Shown: piece after piece, positions 35,597-46,807 of the stretch
Layout: every line of letters starts with the position of its first letter
How positions within the stretch are numbered: position 1 is the first letter of the stretch
NCBI GenBank assembly: GCA_904399395.1
Contig: CAJFPJ010000019.1
Span: 1 to 61,566 of the forward strand
DNA: 61,566 nt
Source of the DNA: an uncultured Clostridia bacterium
Lineage (GTDB): Bacteria > Bacillota > Clostridia > Oscillospirales > Acutalibacteraceae
Direction of reading: 5' to 3'
The notes under the pieces: generated by a model
Database searches by the model: none
Told to the model about the DNA's origin: nothing
What the model saw: only the letters and a program-made list of their open reading frames with translations
Position numbers and translations under genes: made by a program

Positions 35597-36901
35597 ATGG
35601 AATCTTTTAGCGAGGCTTGGAGCCTAGTCTGCGATTACTGCAAAGGCCGCATAACAGAAGTGGCCTTCACAACATGGATCAGCCGCATTGAGCCGGTGGA
35701 ACTGGATTTTGCCGGGAATATTGCCGTCCTGCAGGTGCCGAATGATTTTCACCGGCAGACGTTGACCCGGTGCTATACCTCTCTTCTTACAGAGGCGTTG
35801 GAGCACATTTTCGGCATGACTTTCAGCATCCGCTTTGTAATTCCGGAAGAGGTTGCCCCCAAAGAGGAAGTACCTGCTCCCTCGGAGGATTACGAATATA
35901 CTTTCGACACCTTTATCGTAGGCCCCTCCAATAAATTTGCCCATGCAGCCTGCATGGCGGTGGCCACAAAACCCGCCACCCTCTATAATCCCCTCTTTAT
36001 CTATGGAAATTCCGGCCTGGGAAAGACTCATCTTCTCAGAGCTATTTACAATTCCATTTCCCAGAACTACCCGGAAATGACAATCATTTATATAAAAGGC
36101 GACGATTTCACGAACGAAATGATTGACGCTATCCGCCACGGCACCACTCAGGATTTCCATGAGCGCTACCGCAAAGCGGATATCCTTCTGGTGGACGATA
36201 TCCAGTTCATCGCGGGCAAGGATTCCACGCAGGAAGAATTCTTCCACACCTTTAACTCCCTTTATGAAGCCCACAGGCAGATTGTGCTCACCTCTGACCG
36301 GCCGGCCAAAGACATCGCCACCCTGGAAGAGCGTCTGCTGACCCGATTTGAATGGGGTCTTACGGCAGATGTGCAGCCGCCGGATTTCGAAACCCGCATC
36401 GCCATCATCCGCAGAAAGGCGGAGCTTTTGCAGATCGATATTCCGGATGTAGTCTGTGAATACATCGCCAACCGGGTGAAAAACAATATCCGCCAGTTGG
36501 AGGGAATCGTGAAAAAGATGAAGGCCTATTATCTCCTGAACGGGGACATGCCCAGCATCAACACAGCCCAGGCGGCCATCAGCGACATTATGAGCAACGA
36601 GCAGCCCACTCCCCTTACGGTGGAGAAGATCATCGAGGAAGTGGCGCGCACCTTTGGCGTCTCCGGGGCGGATATCCGTTCCTCCAAACGTTCTTCCAAT
36701 ATCTCCAAAGCCCGGCAGATGGCCATGTATGTGGTGCGGGAAATCACCCAGCTGCCCACAGCCTCCATTGGCGAAGAATTCGGCGGAAGAGATCACTCCA
36801 CCGTGGTGTATTCCCTGCAGGAGATGGAGAAAAAGATCAATAAGGACAGCCGCACCCGCGCAACAGCCGAGGATATTATCAAAAATATCCGGGACAGATA
36901 A
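35597..36901 (+). CDS. dnaA: Chromosomal replication initiator DnaA
   Basis: The 434-residue initiator has domain I (SEAWSLVCDYCKGRITEVAFTTWI), a short domain II (about 85-100), an AAA+ domain III with Walker A GNSGLGKTH (137-145), ADILLVDDIQF, and the arginine-finger region TRFEWGL. Domain IV (FGVSGADIRSSKRSSNISKARQMAMYV, GGRDHSTVVYSLQEM) binds DnaA boxes. It is slightly shorter than B. subtilis DnaA owing to the short linker. It is the first gene on the rightward replichore. Confidence 0.98.
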   Translation: MESFSEAWSLVCDYCKGRITEVAFTTWISRIEPVELDFAGNIAVLQVPNDFHRQTLTRCYTSLLTEALEHIFGMTFSIRFVIPEEVAPKEEVPAPSEDYEYTFDTFIVGPSNKFAHAACMAVATKPATLYNPLFIYGNSGLGKTHLLRAIYNSISQNYPEMTIIYIKGDDFTNEMIDAIRHGTTQDFHERYRKADILLVDDIQFIAGKDSTQEEFFHTFNSLYEAHRQIVLTSDRPAKDIATLEERLLTRFEWGLTADVQPPDFETRIAIIRRKAELLQIDIPDVVCEYIANRVKNNIRQLEGIVKKMKAYYLLNGDMPSINTAQAAISDIMSNEQPTPLTVEKIIEEVARTFGVSGADIRSSKRSSNISKARQMAMYVVREITQLPTASIGEEFGGRDHSTVVYSLQEMEKKINKDSRTRATAEDIIKNIRDR

Positions 36902-37003
36902 TATAGAATACTAAATATAGATACATATCAATCCTATACTATTAAGGAATATAGGTAGATATCTATAAAGTTAGGTCATATAAAACAATAGAAATAGAAA
37001 AGA

Positions 37004-37050
37004 AACAGAGATGGTCTTCAGCCAACAGGCTGGAGCGTCTCTGTTTTTTT
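37004..37050 (+). terminator. dnaA terminator
   Basis: ACAGAGA pairs with TCTCTGT around an inner CAGCC/GGCTG stem and is followed by seven T. It lies about 100 bp after dnaA. Confidence 0.8.
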
Positions 37051-37362
37051 CTGCCTTTATCTTGCCTCTATGGTCATCTTTCGTGTAGCTATGAAAAATA
37101 AATTCGCTATCAAGGAAAATTAAAATACAAAGACACTTCTGCATCTGAACGGCTAACGGCTATAGGTTATCGTCTTGTCTTATATTTTCACGTATTCTTA
37201 TTCTCACTGACTCACTGAAGTACAATCCTCCATCGATAAGGCACAAAGGCACTTAAATATATAAAATTGTATATTTATGCATAAAATATACATGCAATTT
37301 CATTTTATGAGACATTTTTCTTGTTTTTCACTTTTCACTTGTTTTCAACTTTCCCCACCGAG

Positions 37363-37420
37363 TTTTCCACATTTTAGTGGAAGAATAGAAGTGGCTTGTT
37401 GAATTCACAACTTATTCACA
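37363..37420 (+). promoter_or_regulatory. Cluster of DnaA box-like sequences
   Basis: TTTTCCACA (37363-37371) and TTATTCACA (37412-37420) each differ from TTATCCACA by one base. Further TTTTTCAC(T/G) sequences surround them. Spacing and AT-rich flanks are consistent with an origin. Confidence 0.55.
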
Positions 37421-38004
37421 CTCTTTTTCACGTATCTTCGCATCCGATTTTTCAAGCTGTACAGGGAACTTTTGGATTTTTTCCACTTTTCCAGCCCCTC
37501 TACTGCGACTACTAAATATAAAGCTATCCTAAGAGAATGCTTTATTCCTCCTTTCAGGAAATTCATAGATTTCCCCTTTCCCCCTCGTATCGTGAAACTG
37601 TTTTCCAATCGCCTTGCTCTTTATGCATTTTACATTTTTTATTATGCATAACCAGCTATGCACAGTTTTCTCCTGCAAGAATTCAAAGAGCCCCTGCATT
37701 TTTCGCTTTTAATTTTTCTTCGTCCGCGGGTGTACGTCTCAAAAAACAATTCAAAAAAACGCTACAAATACATATTTTTGTATAGAATACAATCGGTATA
37801 TTTTAAATACATACAAAACTACCAGCTTTTTTCTGAAGGCTTTTATAACCAGTATGGTTTTCCCCGGCATTAAACCATCCGGCACAATACAAACAGTAGG
37901 TTAGCTGCTCGTATACGCTATATAGCAGATGGGAAAAAACGAGCAAAGATAAAATATAAAACGCCTTGCGTTTTTTTTTAACTCTTTATATACTTATATA
38001 CGGG

Positions 38005-38025
38005 TATACGTATTGGATACGTATA
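38005..38025. repeat. Inverted repeat upstream of dnaN
   Basis: TATACGTAT-TGG-ATACGTATA is perfectly symmetrical and lies about 145 bp before dnaN. It may be an operator or part of the origin. Confidence 0.6.
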
Positions 38026-38169
38026 TGAACGGCGTGAAAATATATCTGTATCGTAAAAAAGATACAAAAAGAAATAAAGAAAACCGTGCTGTGGAAGACT
38101 GCCATAGCATGGTGTCTCTTAACAGTATGAGTAGATTGTATAGCCCGACGGCGTGTATAGAAAGGAAGT

Positions 38170-39327
38170 ATGGATATGATCCAATTGACCTGCGACCGGC
38201 AACAGCTGGTGGAGGCTGTTTCTAATGTGCAGAGAGCTGTTTCTTCAAAATCCTCCGTCCCTGCTTTGGAGGGGATCCTCCTGAAGGCAGAGCGGGAGGG
38301 AATGACTCTTTGCGGCTTTGACTTGGAGCTGGGAATGACCACTCGTTTGCCTGCCCGCATTGAGGAAAGCGGCTCTGTGATCCTGGGAGCCAGACTGTTT
38401 TCCGATATCATCCGCCGTCTTCCGGGAGATTTGGTAAAGCTCACGGTGGACGAAAAAAATGTGACCACTATTGAAAGCGGAGCCAGTGAATTTTCTATAG
38501 CAGGAATGGGGGCCGAGGAATATCCGGAACTTCCCTCTGTTTCCGGAGCTGGGGAATTCAGCGTGCAGAACGACCTTCTCAAGGGAATGATCCGCCAGAC
38601 AATCTTCGCTGTGGCAGATTCCGACGCAAAACCGATCCATACAGGCACGCTTTTTGAACTTTCCGGAGGAAGGCTGCGCCTTGTCTCCGTGGATGGCTAC
38701 CGCTTGGCTATGCGGGAGGAGATTCTTACCGGCGAGGGTGCAGAAGGAACAGACGGCCTGGATGCGCCGGCCGGTTCTTCCGAAGAAATGTCTTTTGTGG
38801 TGCCGGGAAAGACCTTAACGGAGGTTATGAAACTTCTTCCCGAAGACGACGGGACTGTGGGGATCCAGGTGGGGAGACGCCATATTCTCTTCACCATTGG
38901 CAGCTATACAGTGATTTCCCGCCTGCTGGAGGGAGAATTTTTGGATTATCGCTCTGCTATTCCCTCCGCTTGCCAGACAGAAGTGAAAGTAAATACAAGA
39001 GAGTTTATCAACAGTGTGGAGCGCGTCTCCCTTTTGATTACGGACAGGCTCAAGAGCCCTGTACGTTGCGTGTTCGGGGAGGATTCCATTCATCTTTCCT
39101 GCTCCACTGCCATCGGCCGGGCCAACGACCAGTTTTCCGCCTCCATTCAGGGAGCAGGGCTGGAGATGGGCTTCAACAACCGCTATCTTCTGGATGCTCT
39201 GCGCAACACAGAAGGGGACGAAGTGCGCATCCAGCTCAACGGACCTCTGAGCCCCATGAAGATCATGCCGCCGGAGGGGGATTCCTATCTCTTCCTGGTT
39301 CTGCCGGTACGTCTGAAGGCAAATTGA
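38170..39327 (+). CDS. dnaN: DNA polymerase III beta sliding clamp
   Basis: The 385-residue clamp consists of three similar domains. It contains FSDIIRRLPGDLVKL in domain 1, PIHTGTLFELSGGRLRLVSVDGYRLA (the peptide-binding pocket region) in domain 2 and the terminal MPP-EGDSYLFLVLPVRL (the usual MP(I/M)xL-type end). A 15-residue loop (EGAEGTDGLDAPAGSSEE) in domain 2 lengthens it relative to B. subtilis. GGAAGT precedes the ATG. Confidence 0.97.
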   Translation: MDMIQLTCDRQQLVEAVSNVQRAVSSKSSVPALEGILLKAEREGMTLCGFDLELGMTTRLPARIEESGSVILGARLFSDIIRRLPGDLVKLTVDEKNVTTIESGASEFSIAGMGAEEYPELPSVSGAGEFSVQNDLLKGMIRQTIFAVADSDAKPIHTGTLFELSGGRLRLVSVDGYRLAMREEILTGEGAEGTDGLDAPAGSSEEMSFVVPGKTLTEVMKLLPEDDGTVGIQVGRRHILFTIGSYTVISRLLEGEFLDYRSAIPSACQTEVKVNTREFINSVERVSLLITDRLKSPVRCVFGEDSIHLSCSTAIGRANDQFSASIQGAGLEMGFNNRYLLDALRNTEGDEVRIQLNGPLSPMKIMPPEGDSYLFLVLPVRLKAN

Positions 39328-39526
39328 AATGGAAGTACTTTCCGGTTTGTTGGTTTCTATGCTTGGGTGTGTGCGTCTAGATGCATGTGAGTCCAGAGCC
39401 TTTTCAAAGGTGCCGGTATATCCGGCGGTGAAACCATCGGGCGATGAAGCGGAAAAGAGTAAAAATTAAGATGCTCCGGGGAGACTATCGAGGGAAAATC
39501 CGAGAGGAAGAGAGAGGAAGGAAATT

Positions 39527-39766
39527 TTGGGAGCTGTGGAAAAACTTATAATCGACACGGAATATATTCGCCTGCAGGACGCACTGAAGCTTTCAGGCGC
39601 AGCTGAGACCGGCGGCCAGGCCAAGGTGGCCGTGCAGAGCGGCCTTGTAAAAGTGAACGGAGAAACCTGCCTTATGCGGGGCAAAAAACTTCGCCCGGGG
39701 GACAGAGCGGAATACGCCGGCATTACGGTGGAGATCGCTGCTTCCCCCGCCAGAGGAGAAGGCTGA
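39527..39766 (+). CDS. yaaA: S4-domain RNA-binding protein YaaA/YlmH-type
   Basis: A 79-residue single S4 domain: YIRLQDALKLSGAAETGGQAKVAVQSGLVKVNGE and MRGKKLRPGDRAEYAG. This small protein lies between dnaN and recF in most Firmicutes. A TTG start with AGGAAGG 5 bases upstream is used; GTG at 39536 is an alternative. It is spaced 2 bp from recF. Confidence 0.9.
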   Translation: MGAVEKLIIDTEYIRLQDALKLSGAAETGGQAKVAVQSGLVKVNGETCLMRGKKLRPGDRAEYAGITVEIAASPARGEG

Positions 39767-39768
39767 CT

Positions 39769-40896
39769 ATGAGGGTAGAGGCTTTGGAGCTTTCGGGGTT
39801 CCGGAACCTTTCTCCTCTCACCCTATCCCCCGCCCCTGGTGTCAATGTAATCTATGGGGAAAACGGCCAGGGGAAGACCAATCTTCTGGAGGCTTTGTGG
39901 ATTTTTACAGGGGGACGTTCCTTCCGCGGGGCAAAAGATGGGGATCTCATCCGCCTTTATGGGGATAAGGCTTCCCTCTCCCTCTGTTTTTTCAGTGAAG
40001 AAAGGCAGCAGGAGCTGGAGCTACGCCTGGGAGAGGGAAAGCGGTTTGTTTCTCTCAACGGGGTGAAGAAGCGGGCTTCTTCGGAGATCGTGGGCAAATT
40101 CTGCGCTGTGATCTTTTCCCCGGAGCACCTCTCCCTTGTTAAGGAGGGGCCCTCAGGCCGCCGGCAGTTTCTGGATTCGGCCCTGTGCCAGTCCAGGCCT
40201 GTTTACGCCGGCCTTCTCACTCGCTATAACAGGACTTTGTTTCAACGCAATGCTCTTTTGAAGGATATCCCCCGGCACCCGGAGCTTTTGGATACCCTGG
40301 AGATTTGGGATATGCGCCTTTCCCAACTGGGAGAGGAGATCACCCGGGAGCGCCTCCGGTATGTGGAGGCCTTGGAGCCTGCTGCCGCCTCGGCCTATGA
40401 GGGGATCTCCGGCGGCAGGGAGGCCCTGGGGCTTTCCTACCGAAAAGGGTATGAGGGTTCTCTTTCCGAGGCCCTTCTCCGCAGCCGGAAGGAGGATGTG
40501 CGCTTCGGCCACACGGCGGCGGGCCCCCACAGAGGGGATCTTTCCATCAGCCTTGCGGGAGTTCCCGCCAGAAGCTTTGGGTCCCAAGGGCAGCAGCGGT
40601 CGGCTGTTTTGGCTCTGAAATTAGCGGAGGCGGAGCTGTTGAGGCGATTTACAGGGGAAGAGCCCGTGATTTTGCTGGATGATGTTCTCAGCGAGCTGGA
40701 TTCCCACCGGCAGGATTATCTTCTCAATCATCTGGAAGGGCGCCAGGTGTTTCTCACCTGCTGTTCTCCGGAGCCTGCCCGCCGTCTGAAAGAGGGGAAG
40801 AGATTTTTCGTGGAGGCGGGAAATGTGCAGGAAACGCCTGCGCTGACGGATGAGGAAGCTGAGCGGAAAAGCCCAGAAGAGGCCGGGGATCTCTGA
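39769..40896 (+). CDS. recF: DNA replication and repair protein RecF
   Basis: The 375-residue SMC-like ATPase loads RecA at gaps. Walker A is YGENGQGKTNLLEALW (near 28-43), the signature motif is FGSQGQQRSAVLALKLAEAELL, and Walker B is PVILLDDVLSELD. The tail after about residue 345 is variable and Glu-rich. It is tightly coupled to the S4 gene. Confidence 0.96.
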   Translation: MRVEALELSGFRNLSPLTLSPAPGVNVIYGENGQGKTNLLEALWIFTGGRSFRGAKDGDLIRLYGDKASLSLCFFSEERQQELELRLGEGKRFVSLNGVKKRASSEIVGKFCAVIFSPEHLSLVKEGPSGRRQFLDSALCQSRPVYAGLLTRYNRTLFQRNALLKDIPRHPELLDTLEIWDMRLSQLGEEITRERLRYVEALEPAAASAYEGISGGREALGLSYRKGYEGSLSEALLRSRKEDVRFGHTAAGPHRGDLSISLAGVPARSFGSQGQQRSAVLALKLAEAELLRRFTGEEPVILLDDVLSELDSHRQDYLLNHLEGRQVFLTCCSPEPARRLKEGKRFFVEAGNVQETPALTDEEAERKSPEEAGDL

Positions 40897-41079
40897 GGTG
40901 GAACTTTCTGATTTTCCTTACCGGCTTTATTTGCTTTCTCTCCATTTGGCTGTGCAGCCATTCAGGCGACAAATCCACATATCATACGAAAACTAAAACT
41001 ACAGTAGGCTTGGGAATCTGCGGAACCATGGGCATGATTTACTTGAACCATTAGGGAACAATACGGAAGGAGGCCCGCT

Positions 41080-41358
41080 ATGTATCTCCATCTTGGGCAG
41101 GATACCGTTGTGCGGACTAGCGATATTATCGGCATTTTTGATATGGATACTTCTACCATCTCCAAAACCACTCGGGAGTATCTTACAGCCTGCGAAAAAA
41201 ATGGCCGGGTGGTGAATGTTTCTATGGAGCTTCCAAAATCCTTCGTCCTGTGTTGGGATGAAATAGAGCATAAACCTACGGTGTATATTTCGCAGATTTC
41301 CTCTTCCACCCTTTTAAAGCGCAGCGGATATGTGGATTCCCTCGCCAATATGGGGTGA
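41080..41358 (+). CDS. remB: Extracellular matrix regulator RemB (DUF370)
   Basis: The 92-residue DUF370-type protein begins MYLHLGQDTVVRTSDIIGIFD and ends with the KRSGYVDSLAN segment, as in YaaB/RemB. Related RemA binds DNA and activates matrix and osmoregulation genes in Bacillus. Its position after recF and before gyrB is conserved. GGAGG precedes the ATG. Confidence 0.92.
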   Translation: MYLHLGQDTVVRTSDIIGIFDMDTSTISKTTREYLTACEKNGRVVNVSMELPKSFVLCWDEIEHKPTVYISQISSSTLLKRSGYVDSLANMG

Positions 41359-41430
41359 TATGGGAAAAGTGGAATGTGAAAATAGAAGGAATATTTTGTG
41401 TGGCTTTTGGGCAATAGGCGGCCCACACTT

Positions 41431-41460
41431 CTCCTGCCCGGAGGCAGGAGTTTTTATTTT
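41431..41460 (+). terminator. Terminator after remB
   Basis: CTCCTGCC-CGGA-GGCAGGAG is followed by TTTTTATTTT. It ends the dnaN-recF-remB unit before a new promoter at 41556. Confidence 0.88.
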
Positions 41461-41555
41461 CCCTGTTTTTCCCCATTTTTCGGCCTAATGAGCCTGCGGC
41501 GGCGAAGAAAAGGATTGATAGGATTTCTTTTCTTTGGCTGAAACGGGCCGAAAAC

Positions 41556-41584
41556 TTGCGGTTTCTTCAAAAATGCGCTATAAT
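41556..41584 (+). promoter_or_regulatory. Promoter of the zinc-ribbon gene and possibly gyrB
   Basis: -35 TTGCGG (41556-41561), 17-bp spacer and -10 TATAAT (41579-41584). The leader to the next ATG is about 160 bases. Confidence 0.75.
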
Positions 41585-41591
41585 TGTCTTA

Positions 41592-41752
41592 GAAGAGGTC
41601 TTCCCTCTGCCCTGTATAGGGATATATGGGGAGGGGGAGTCTTTTGTTTTTTGCCCGTTTTGCGGCCTGGTTCGGTAGGCAACCAGAAAAAATGCCTGTT
41701 GTTCTCTTGAAAGAACGGGCGAGGAAGAAAAGCTGACGCGAGGTAACGGTTT
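41592..41752 (+). other. Structured 5' leader before the zinc-ribbon gene
   Basis: The leader can form one hairpin from TCCCTC with GAGGGGGA enclosing CCCT-GTAT-AGGG. A second is closed by GCCCGTT (about 41655) with AACGGGC (about 41714) and includes GGTT-CGGTAGGC-AACC. I do not recognise a known riboswitch signature. A regulatory leader is possible. Confidence 0.4.
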
Positions 41753-42307
41753 ATGAAAAAATTCAGGCTTCCCAGATGCCCTTATTGCGGGAAAAAGCTG
41801 AATCCCCTCTACAGCTGGTATCTGAAAAATCAGGGGGAATACCTCTGCCCTAAATGCGGAGGGATCTCCAATGTTATTTTGGATTCTGCAGTGTATATTC
41901 TCGGCAACGGGGCGGTGATCCTGGCTCTTATAGGATTTTTGGTAACACGGATCAGTGGAAATGTATTTGATCTTACGGTACTTTTATGGCTGGTTCTTCC
42001 GTTTTTTGTGTTTTCCGTCCTCTGCAGTTTCCTGGTGCGGCTGAAAAAGCCCATCCTGCGGAAAAAGCCTTTAGAGGTTCCCCGGGGACGGCATCCGGGC
42101 TCAAAAGGCCGCAGGCCAGAGGCTTCTACAGGTGCGTCCTCCGGCAGAAGTGTGGATCCCAGGCAGCTGTATAAAGAGGGGTATACAACACAGTTTACCG
42201 GCCCTATTCCGGGAGGGGATTCCCACAGGGAATACGTGAATGCTCCGGAAACAGGGGTTCGGCAGGAGACTATGCAGTTTTCTCCGCCGGAACATAGAGA
42301 TCCCTGA
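41753..42307 (+). CDS. Zinc-ribbon membrane protein, uncharacterised
   Basis: The 184-residue product has an N-terminal zinc ribbon (CPYC at residues 9-12, CPKC at about 33-36). Two membrane segments follow (about 45-66 and 74-98), then a basic/proline-rich cytoplasmic tail. No enzymatic motif is seen. It lies directly upstream of gyrB and may share its transcript. Function is unknown. Confidence 0.7.
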   Translation: MKKFRLPRCPYCGKKLNPLYSWYLKNQGEYLCPKCGGISNVILDSAVYILGNGAVILALIGFLVTRISGNVFDLTVLLWLVLPFFVFSVLCSFLVRLKKPILRKKPLEVPRGRHPGSKGRRPEASTGASSGRSVDPRQLYKEGYTTQFTGPIPGGDSHREYVNAPETGVRQETMQFSPPEHRDP

Positions 42308-42439
42308 TAACGGCTGCGCAGCGGAATGATAAAAGCCCGCGTTGTGGGCTGAAAACAACCGGCGGAAAACCCGGAATATGGAAAACAAAATTGGAATGTA
42401 TGACAGGATGACGCGCCGGGATGGCGCAAGAAAGCTTAA

Positions 42440-44395
<1,956 letters not shown>

Positions 44396-44461
44396 TGCCG
44401 GCAGCGAGATTATTGCTTGTTGCCAAAGGCGGCATTCACATACTTTTCAAGGAGAACAACT

Positions 44462-45289
44462 ATGATAACGCATACCACTGAATGGAAATCAGAAGAAGAT
44501 ACCCCTCCCCGACCGTGGTTTCGGTTCTATGATGGAGGACACAAGGCCTCTGAGGACGATATGGAGCCTTTCTCTGCCGGTCAGCCTGAAAGCAACCGGG
44601 AATTTTCTGAGAAGGAGACTTTTGAGGAAATAGGAGCTTTGGAAGGCCGGGAGACAGAAAAGGCGGAGGCTACAGAGGAAGAGACAGAGGAAGAGCCTGT
44701 GGAATGGGACGGCAGTGAGGCTCAGTTGGTTCTTGAGGATGACGCGGCCGAATATGAATCCCCTCAGACGGGCATCCGGCTTTCCTGCGATCTTAAGGAA
44801 AAGGAAATTTTTGAGGCGTTGCGCCGGTTTCCTTTTACCAAGCGGGCCGGAAAGCGGGCTGTGATCGAGGCGGTGCTTCTGCTTCTGGCTTCTGGTTTGT
44901 TTTTTTATCAGTATTTTGGGATGAAAACGGGGCAGGCTGTGTTTTTTGCCGTGGCATGTATCATTCTGGCGGGGGTTGTGCTGTTTGTGCCCTGGCTGGG
45001 CCGAAGGCGCATGGCGGCCCGCATGGAGAAGGATCCGAGAAAATCGCATGTGGAAATGGAAATCTACCCCGATTCCATCGATGTGGGAAGCGGAGAAGGT
45101 CAGTGGGAAATTCCCCTGGATGGTTCCTGCGAAATGGAGGAGTATAAAAATATGCTTCTTCTCTTCCCAAGGGGAAGAAATGCCATGGTGATTCTGCCTC
45201 TGCGGTGCATAGAACCCTCTGTGCTGCCGGAAATTCAGGGAATGTTGTTTTCCGGCACCAGCACACGGGAAACGGAGGAAGGAAACTGA
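44462..45289 (+). CDS. YcxB-like membrane protein with acidic N-terminal domain
   Basis: The 275-residue product has a highly acidic N-terminal half (Glu/Thr-rich to about residue 95). Two membrane segments follow (about 140-158 and 163-182), then a C-terminal YcxB-type domain (MEIYPDSIDVGSGEGQWEIPLD, LLFPRGRNAMVILPLRC). AAGGAG lies 7 bases before the ATG at 44462. It is the first of three related genes between gyrB and gyrA. Function is unknown. Confidence 0.75.
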   Translation: MITHTTEWKSEEDTPPRPWFRFYDGGHKASEDDMEPFSAGQPESNREFSEKETFEEIGALEGRETEKAEATEEETEEEPVEWDGSEAQLVLEDDAAEYESPQTGIRLSCDLKEKEIFEALRRFPFTKRAGKRAVIEAVLLLLASGLFFYQYFGMKTGQAVFFAVACIILAGVVLFVPWLGRRRMAARMEKDPRKSHVEMEIYPDSIDVGSGEGQWEIPLDGSCEMEEYKNMLLLFPRGRNAMVILPLRCIEPSVLPEIQGMLFSGTSTRETEEGN

Positions 45290-45393
45290 GAGCCGCCCGG
45301 GAATAAAACAGAAATAGATTATTTGTGTTTGAGCAATACAGTATGTGCAGTATGCTAAGGAGAAGTCTCCGGCAGGAAAAGGAGGAAACGGCT

Positions 45394-45954
45394 ATGCATG
45401 GATTTTACGAGGGAGAGGCTGCTGTCACGGCGGAATTCACCTTAAGCCCTGAGGATTACGCCAAAGCAAGGCTTTTAGCAGAAAGGCAGCTCAAACCTGT
45501 TACGCGGCCTTGGGTCCGGGCGGGTATGCTCATTACCGCTTCCCTTTTGTTTTTAGCCATCCTTCCCTATTACAGCGTACGCTATGGAAGTATATGGCTC
45601 CCATTAGCTTTGTTTCTTCTGTTTCTGGCTTCCGCAGTATGGGCGGGCCTGCGCCTGCCGAAGCTGGAGGAAGCGGGTCTTGCCCGGGAGTATGCCACAG
45701 ATCGGCTGCTGCTTCTGAAAGCCACTGTTTCCCTTTACCGGGATACGTTCACGGTGGTAAACAAATACCAGACTTTTGAAGAAAACTGGGTGGAGTATAC
45801 CCGTTGCTTTGAAAATCGCGACTATATCGTGGCCGTGGGCGGAAAAAACTATCCCCTTCTGGTGATGAAAAAGGAGCAGATGACACAGGAACAGAGGGAA
45901 AAAGCTTCCCGCTGCGTGGAAAATTACTTTGCAGGCCGGTATAAGAAGGTCTGA
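45394..45954 (+). CDS. YcxB family membrane protein
   Basis: The 186-residue protein has a short N-terminal domain (TAEFTLSPEDYAKARLL), two membrane segments (about 48-65 and 70-88) and the C-terminal YcxB-like beta domain (VSLYRDTFTVVNKYQTFEENWVEYTRCFENRDYIVAVGGKNYPLLV). AGGAGG 9 bases upstream fixes the start at 45394. It is related in layout to the preceding and following genes. Confidence 0.8.
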   Translation: MHGFYEGEAAVTAEFTLSPEDYAKARLLAERQLKPVTRPWVRAGMLITASLLFLAILPYYSVRYGSIWLPLALFLLFLASAVWAGLRLPKLEEAGLAREYATDRLLLLKATVSLYRDTFTVVNKYQTFEENWVEYTRCFENRDYIVAVGGKNYPLLVMKKEQMTQEQREKASRCVENYFAGRYKKV

Positions 45955-46171
45955 GCCGGTAGGTAAGAAGCTCCCGCCGCAGGTTAGAGTAGGGTGTTCC
46001 CTTTTGATTTGCCTGCTGTTTGCTTTCTTGCCGCATCCTGCTGCAAGAATAAAGCCCAGATCTGTATATTCTGGCCCATGCTGCCGGGATAAATGGGAAT
46101 TCTGCTGGGATCTGCCGTGAGGGAATAGAGGCGGCTGAAAATCTGTTAGGATAGAGAGGACGGTGAAACGG

Positions 46172-46807
46172 ATGGCTGAAAAACAGAATGTGGAAGATCC
46201 CCAGCCCATGGAGACTGCGGGAGAGCATCTTCCAAATGGAAAGGATGAATCGGCCCCTGCCCGGCAGGAGGTAACCGTCAGCTTTCTTCTCACAAAGGAA
46301 GATTACGCCGATTACTGCGTGGCGGCGGTGAACCGGCGCATTATGCTCCGGGAAAAAATGACAATCCGGCTTTTGGGTGTCTTGGCCATCCTGTGCGGGT
46401 TTCTGTTTGCCTGGCTGTGGAAGGGAAACGGCTGGGTTTTCGGATGGACGGCTTGCTTGGAGCTGATCGGCCTAGTGATGCTGATTTGGTATGACTGGAT
46501 CCTCCCCACCTATGTGCGGGCCTCTGCCTGTGGGTATATGGACCGCCATCGGGAAGAGCTCACTTCCCGCACGTTTATATTCACCCCCTCTGGTTTTTCG
46601 TATACAAACAGCGGCTGTTCTATGGAGCTCCCCTATGACATGCTATATGGAGCTCTGGAAACCAGCCGGGTGTTTATTTTCTATATGGGCGCGGAGCGTT
46701 CCGTCTATCTGCCTAAGCGGGCGGTTTCGGAAGAGGACTGCAGGGAGATCCGCGCCATGTTGGAAAAGGCCCTGCAGGAAAAATTCGATCAGGAAGGTGC
46801 CCGATAA
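46172..46807 (+). CDS. YcxB-like membrane protein
   Basis: The 211-residue product opens with a polar segment. VTVSFLLTKEDYADYCVAA follows, matching the TAEFTLSPEDYAKA start of its neighbour, then two membrane segments (about 67-85 and 90-110) and a YcxB-type domain (RTFIFTPSGFSYTNSGCSMELPYDMLYGALETSRVFIFYMG). GTG at 46163 is an alternative start. The stop codon is immediately followed by the gyrA ATG, so translation is probably coupled. Confidence 0.78.
   Translation: MAEKQNVEDPQPMETAGEHLPNGKDESAPARQEVTVSFLLTKEDYADYCVAAVNRRIMLREKMTIRLLGVLAILCGFLFAWLWKGNGWVFGWTACLELIGLVMLIWYDWILPTYVRASACGYMDRHREELTSRTFIFTPSGFSYTNSGCSMELPYDMLYGALETSRVFIFYMGAERSVYLPKRAVSEEDCREIRAMLEKALQEKFDQEGAR

Larger units (their letters stand above)
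36902..38169. other. oriC: 1.27-kb dnaA-dnaN intergenic region, likely oriC
   Basis: There is no gene. The region is strongly AT-rich and contains a dnaA terminator. DnaA-box-like sequences cluster between 37320 and 37440 (TTTTCCACA at 37363-37371, TTATTCACA at 37412-37420, several TTTTCAC variants). AT-rich tracts lie on both sides (37255-37320 and 37735-37820). In Bacillus the essential origin lies on both sides of dnaA; the dnaA-dnaN part carries the unwinding element. An inverted repeat sits before dnaN at 38005. Confidence 0.65.

Noticed and set aside
40899-41052. Small membrane ORF between recF and remB
   Set aside because: One frame encodes a hydrophobic stretch, but it has no convincing start codon or ribosome binding site and overlaps another equally open frame.
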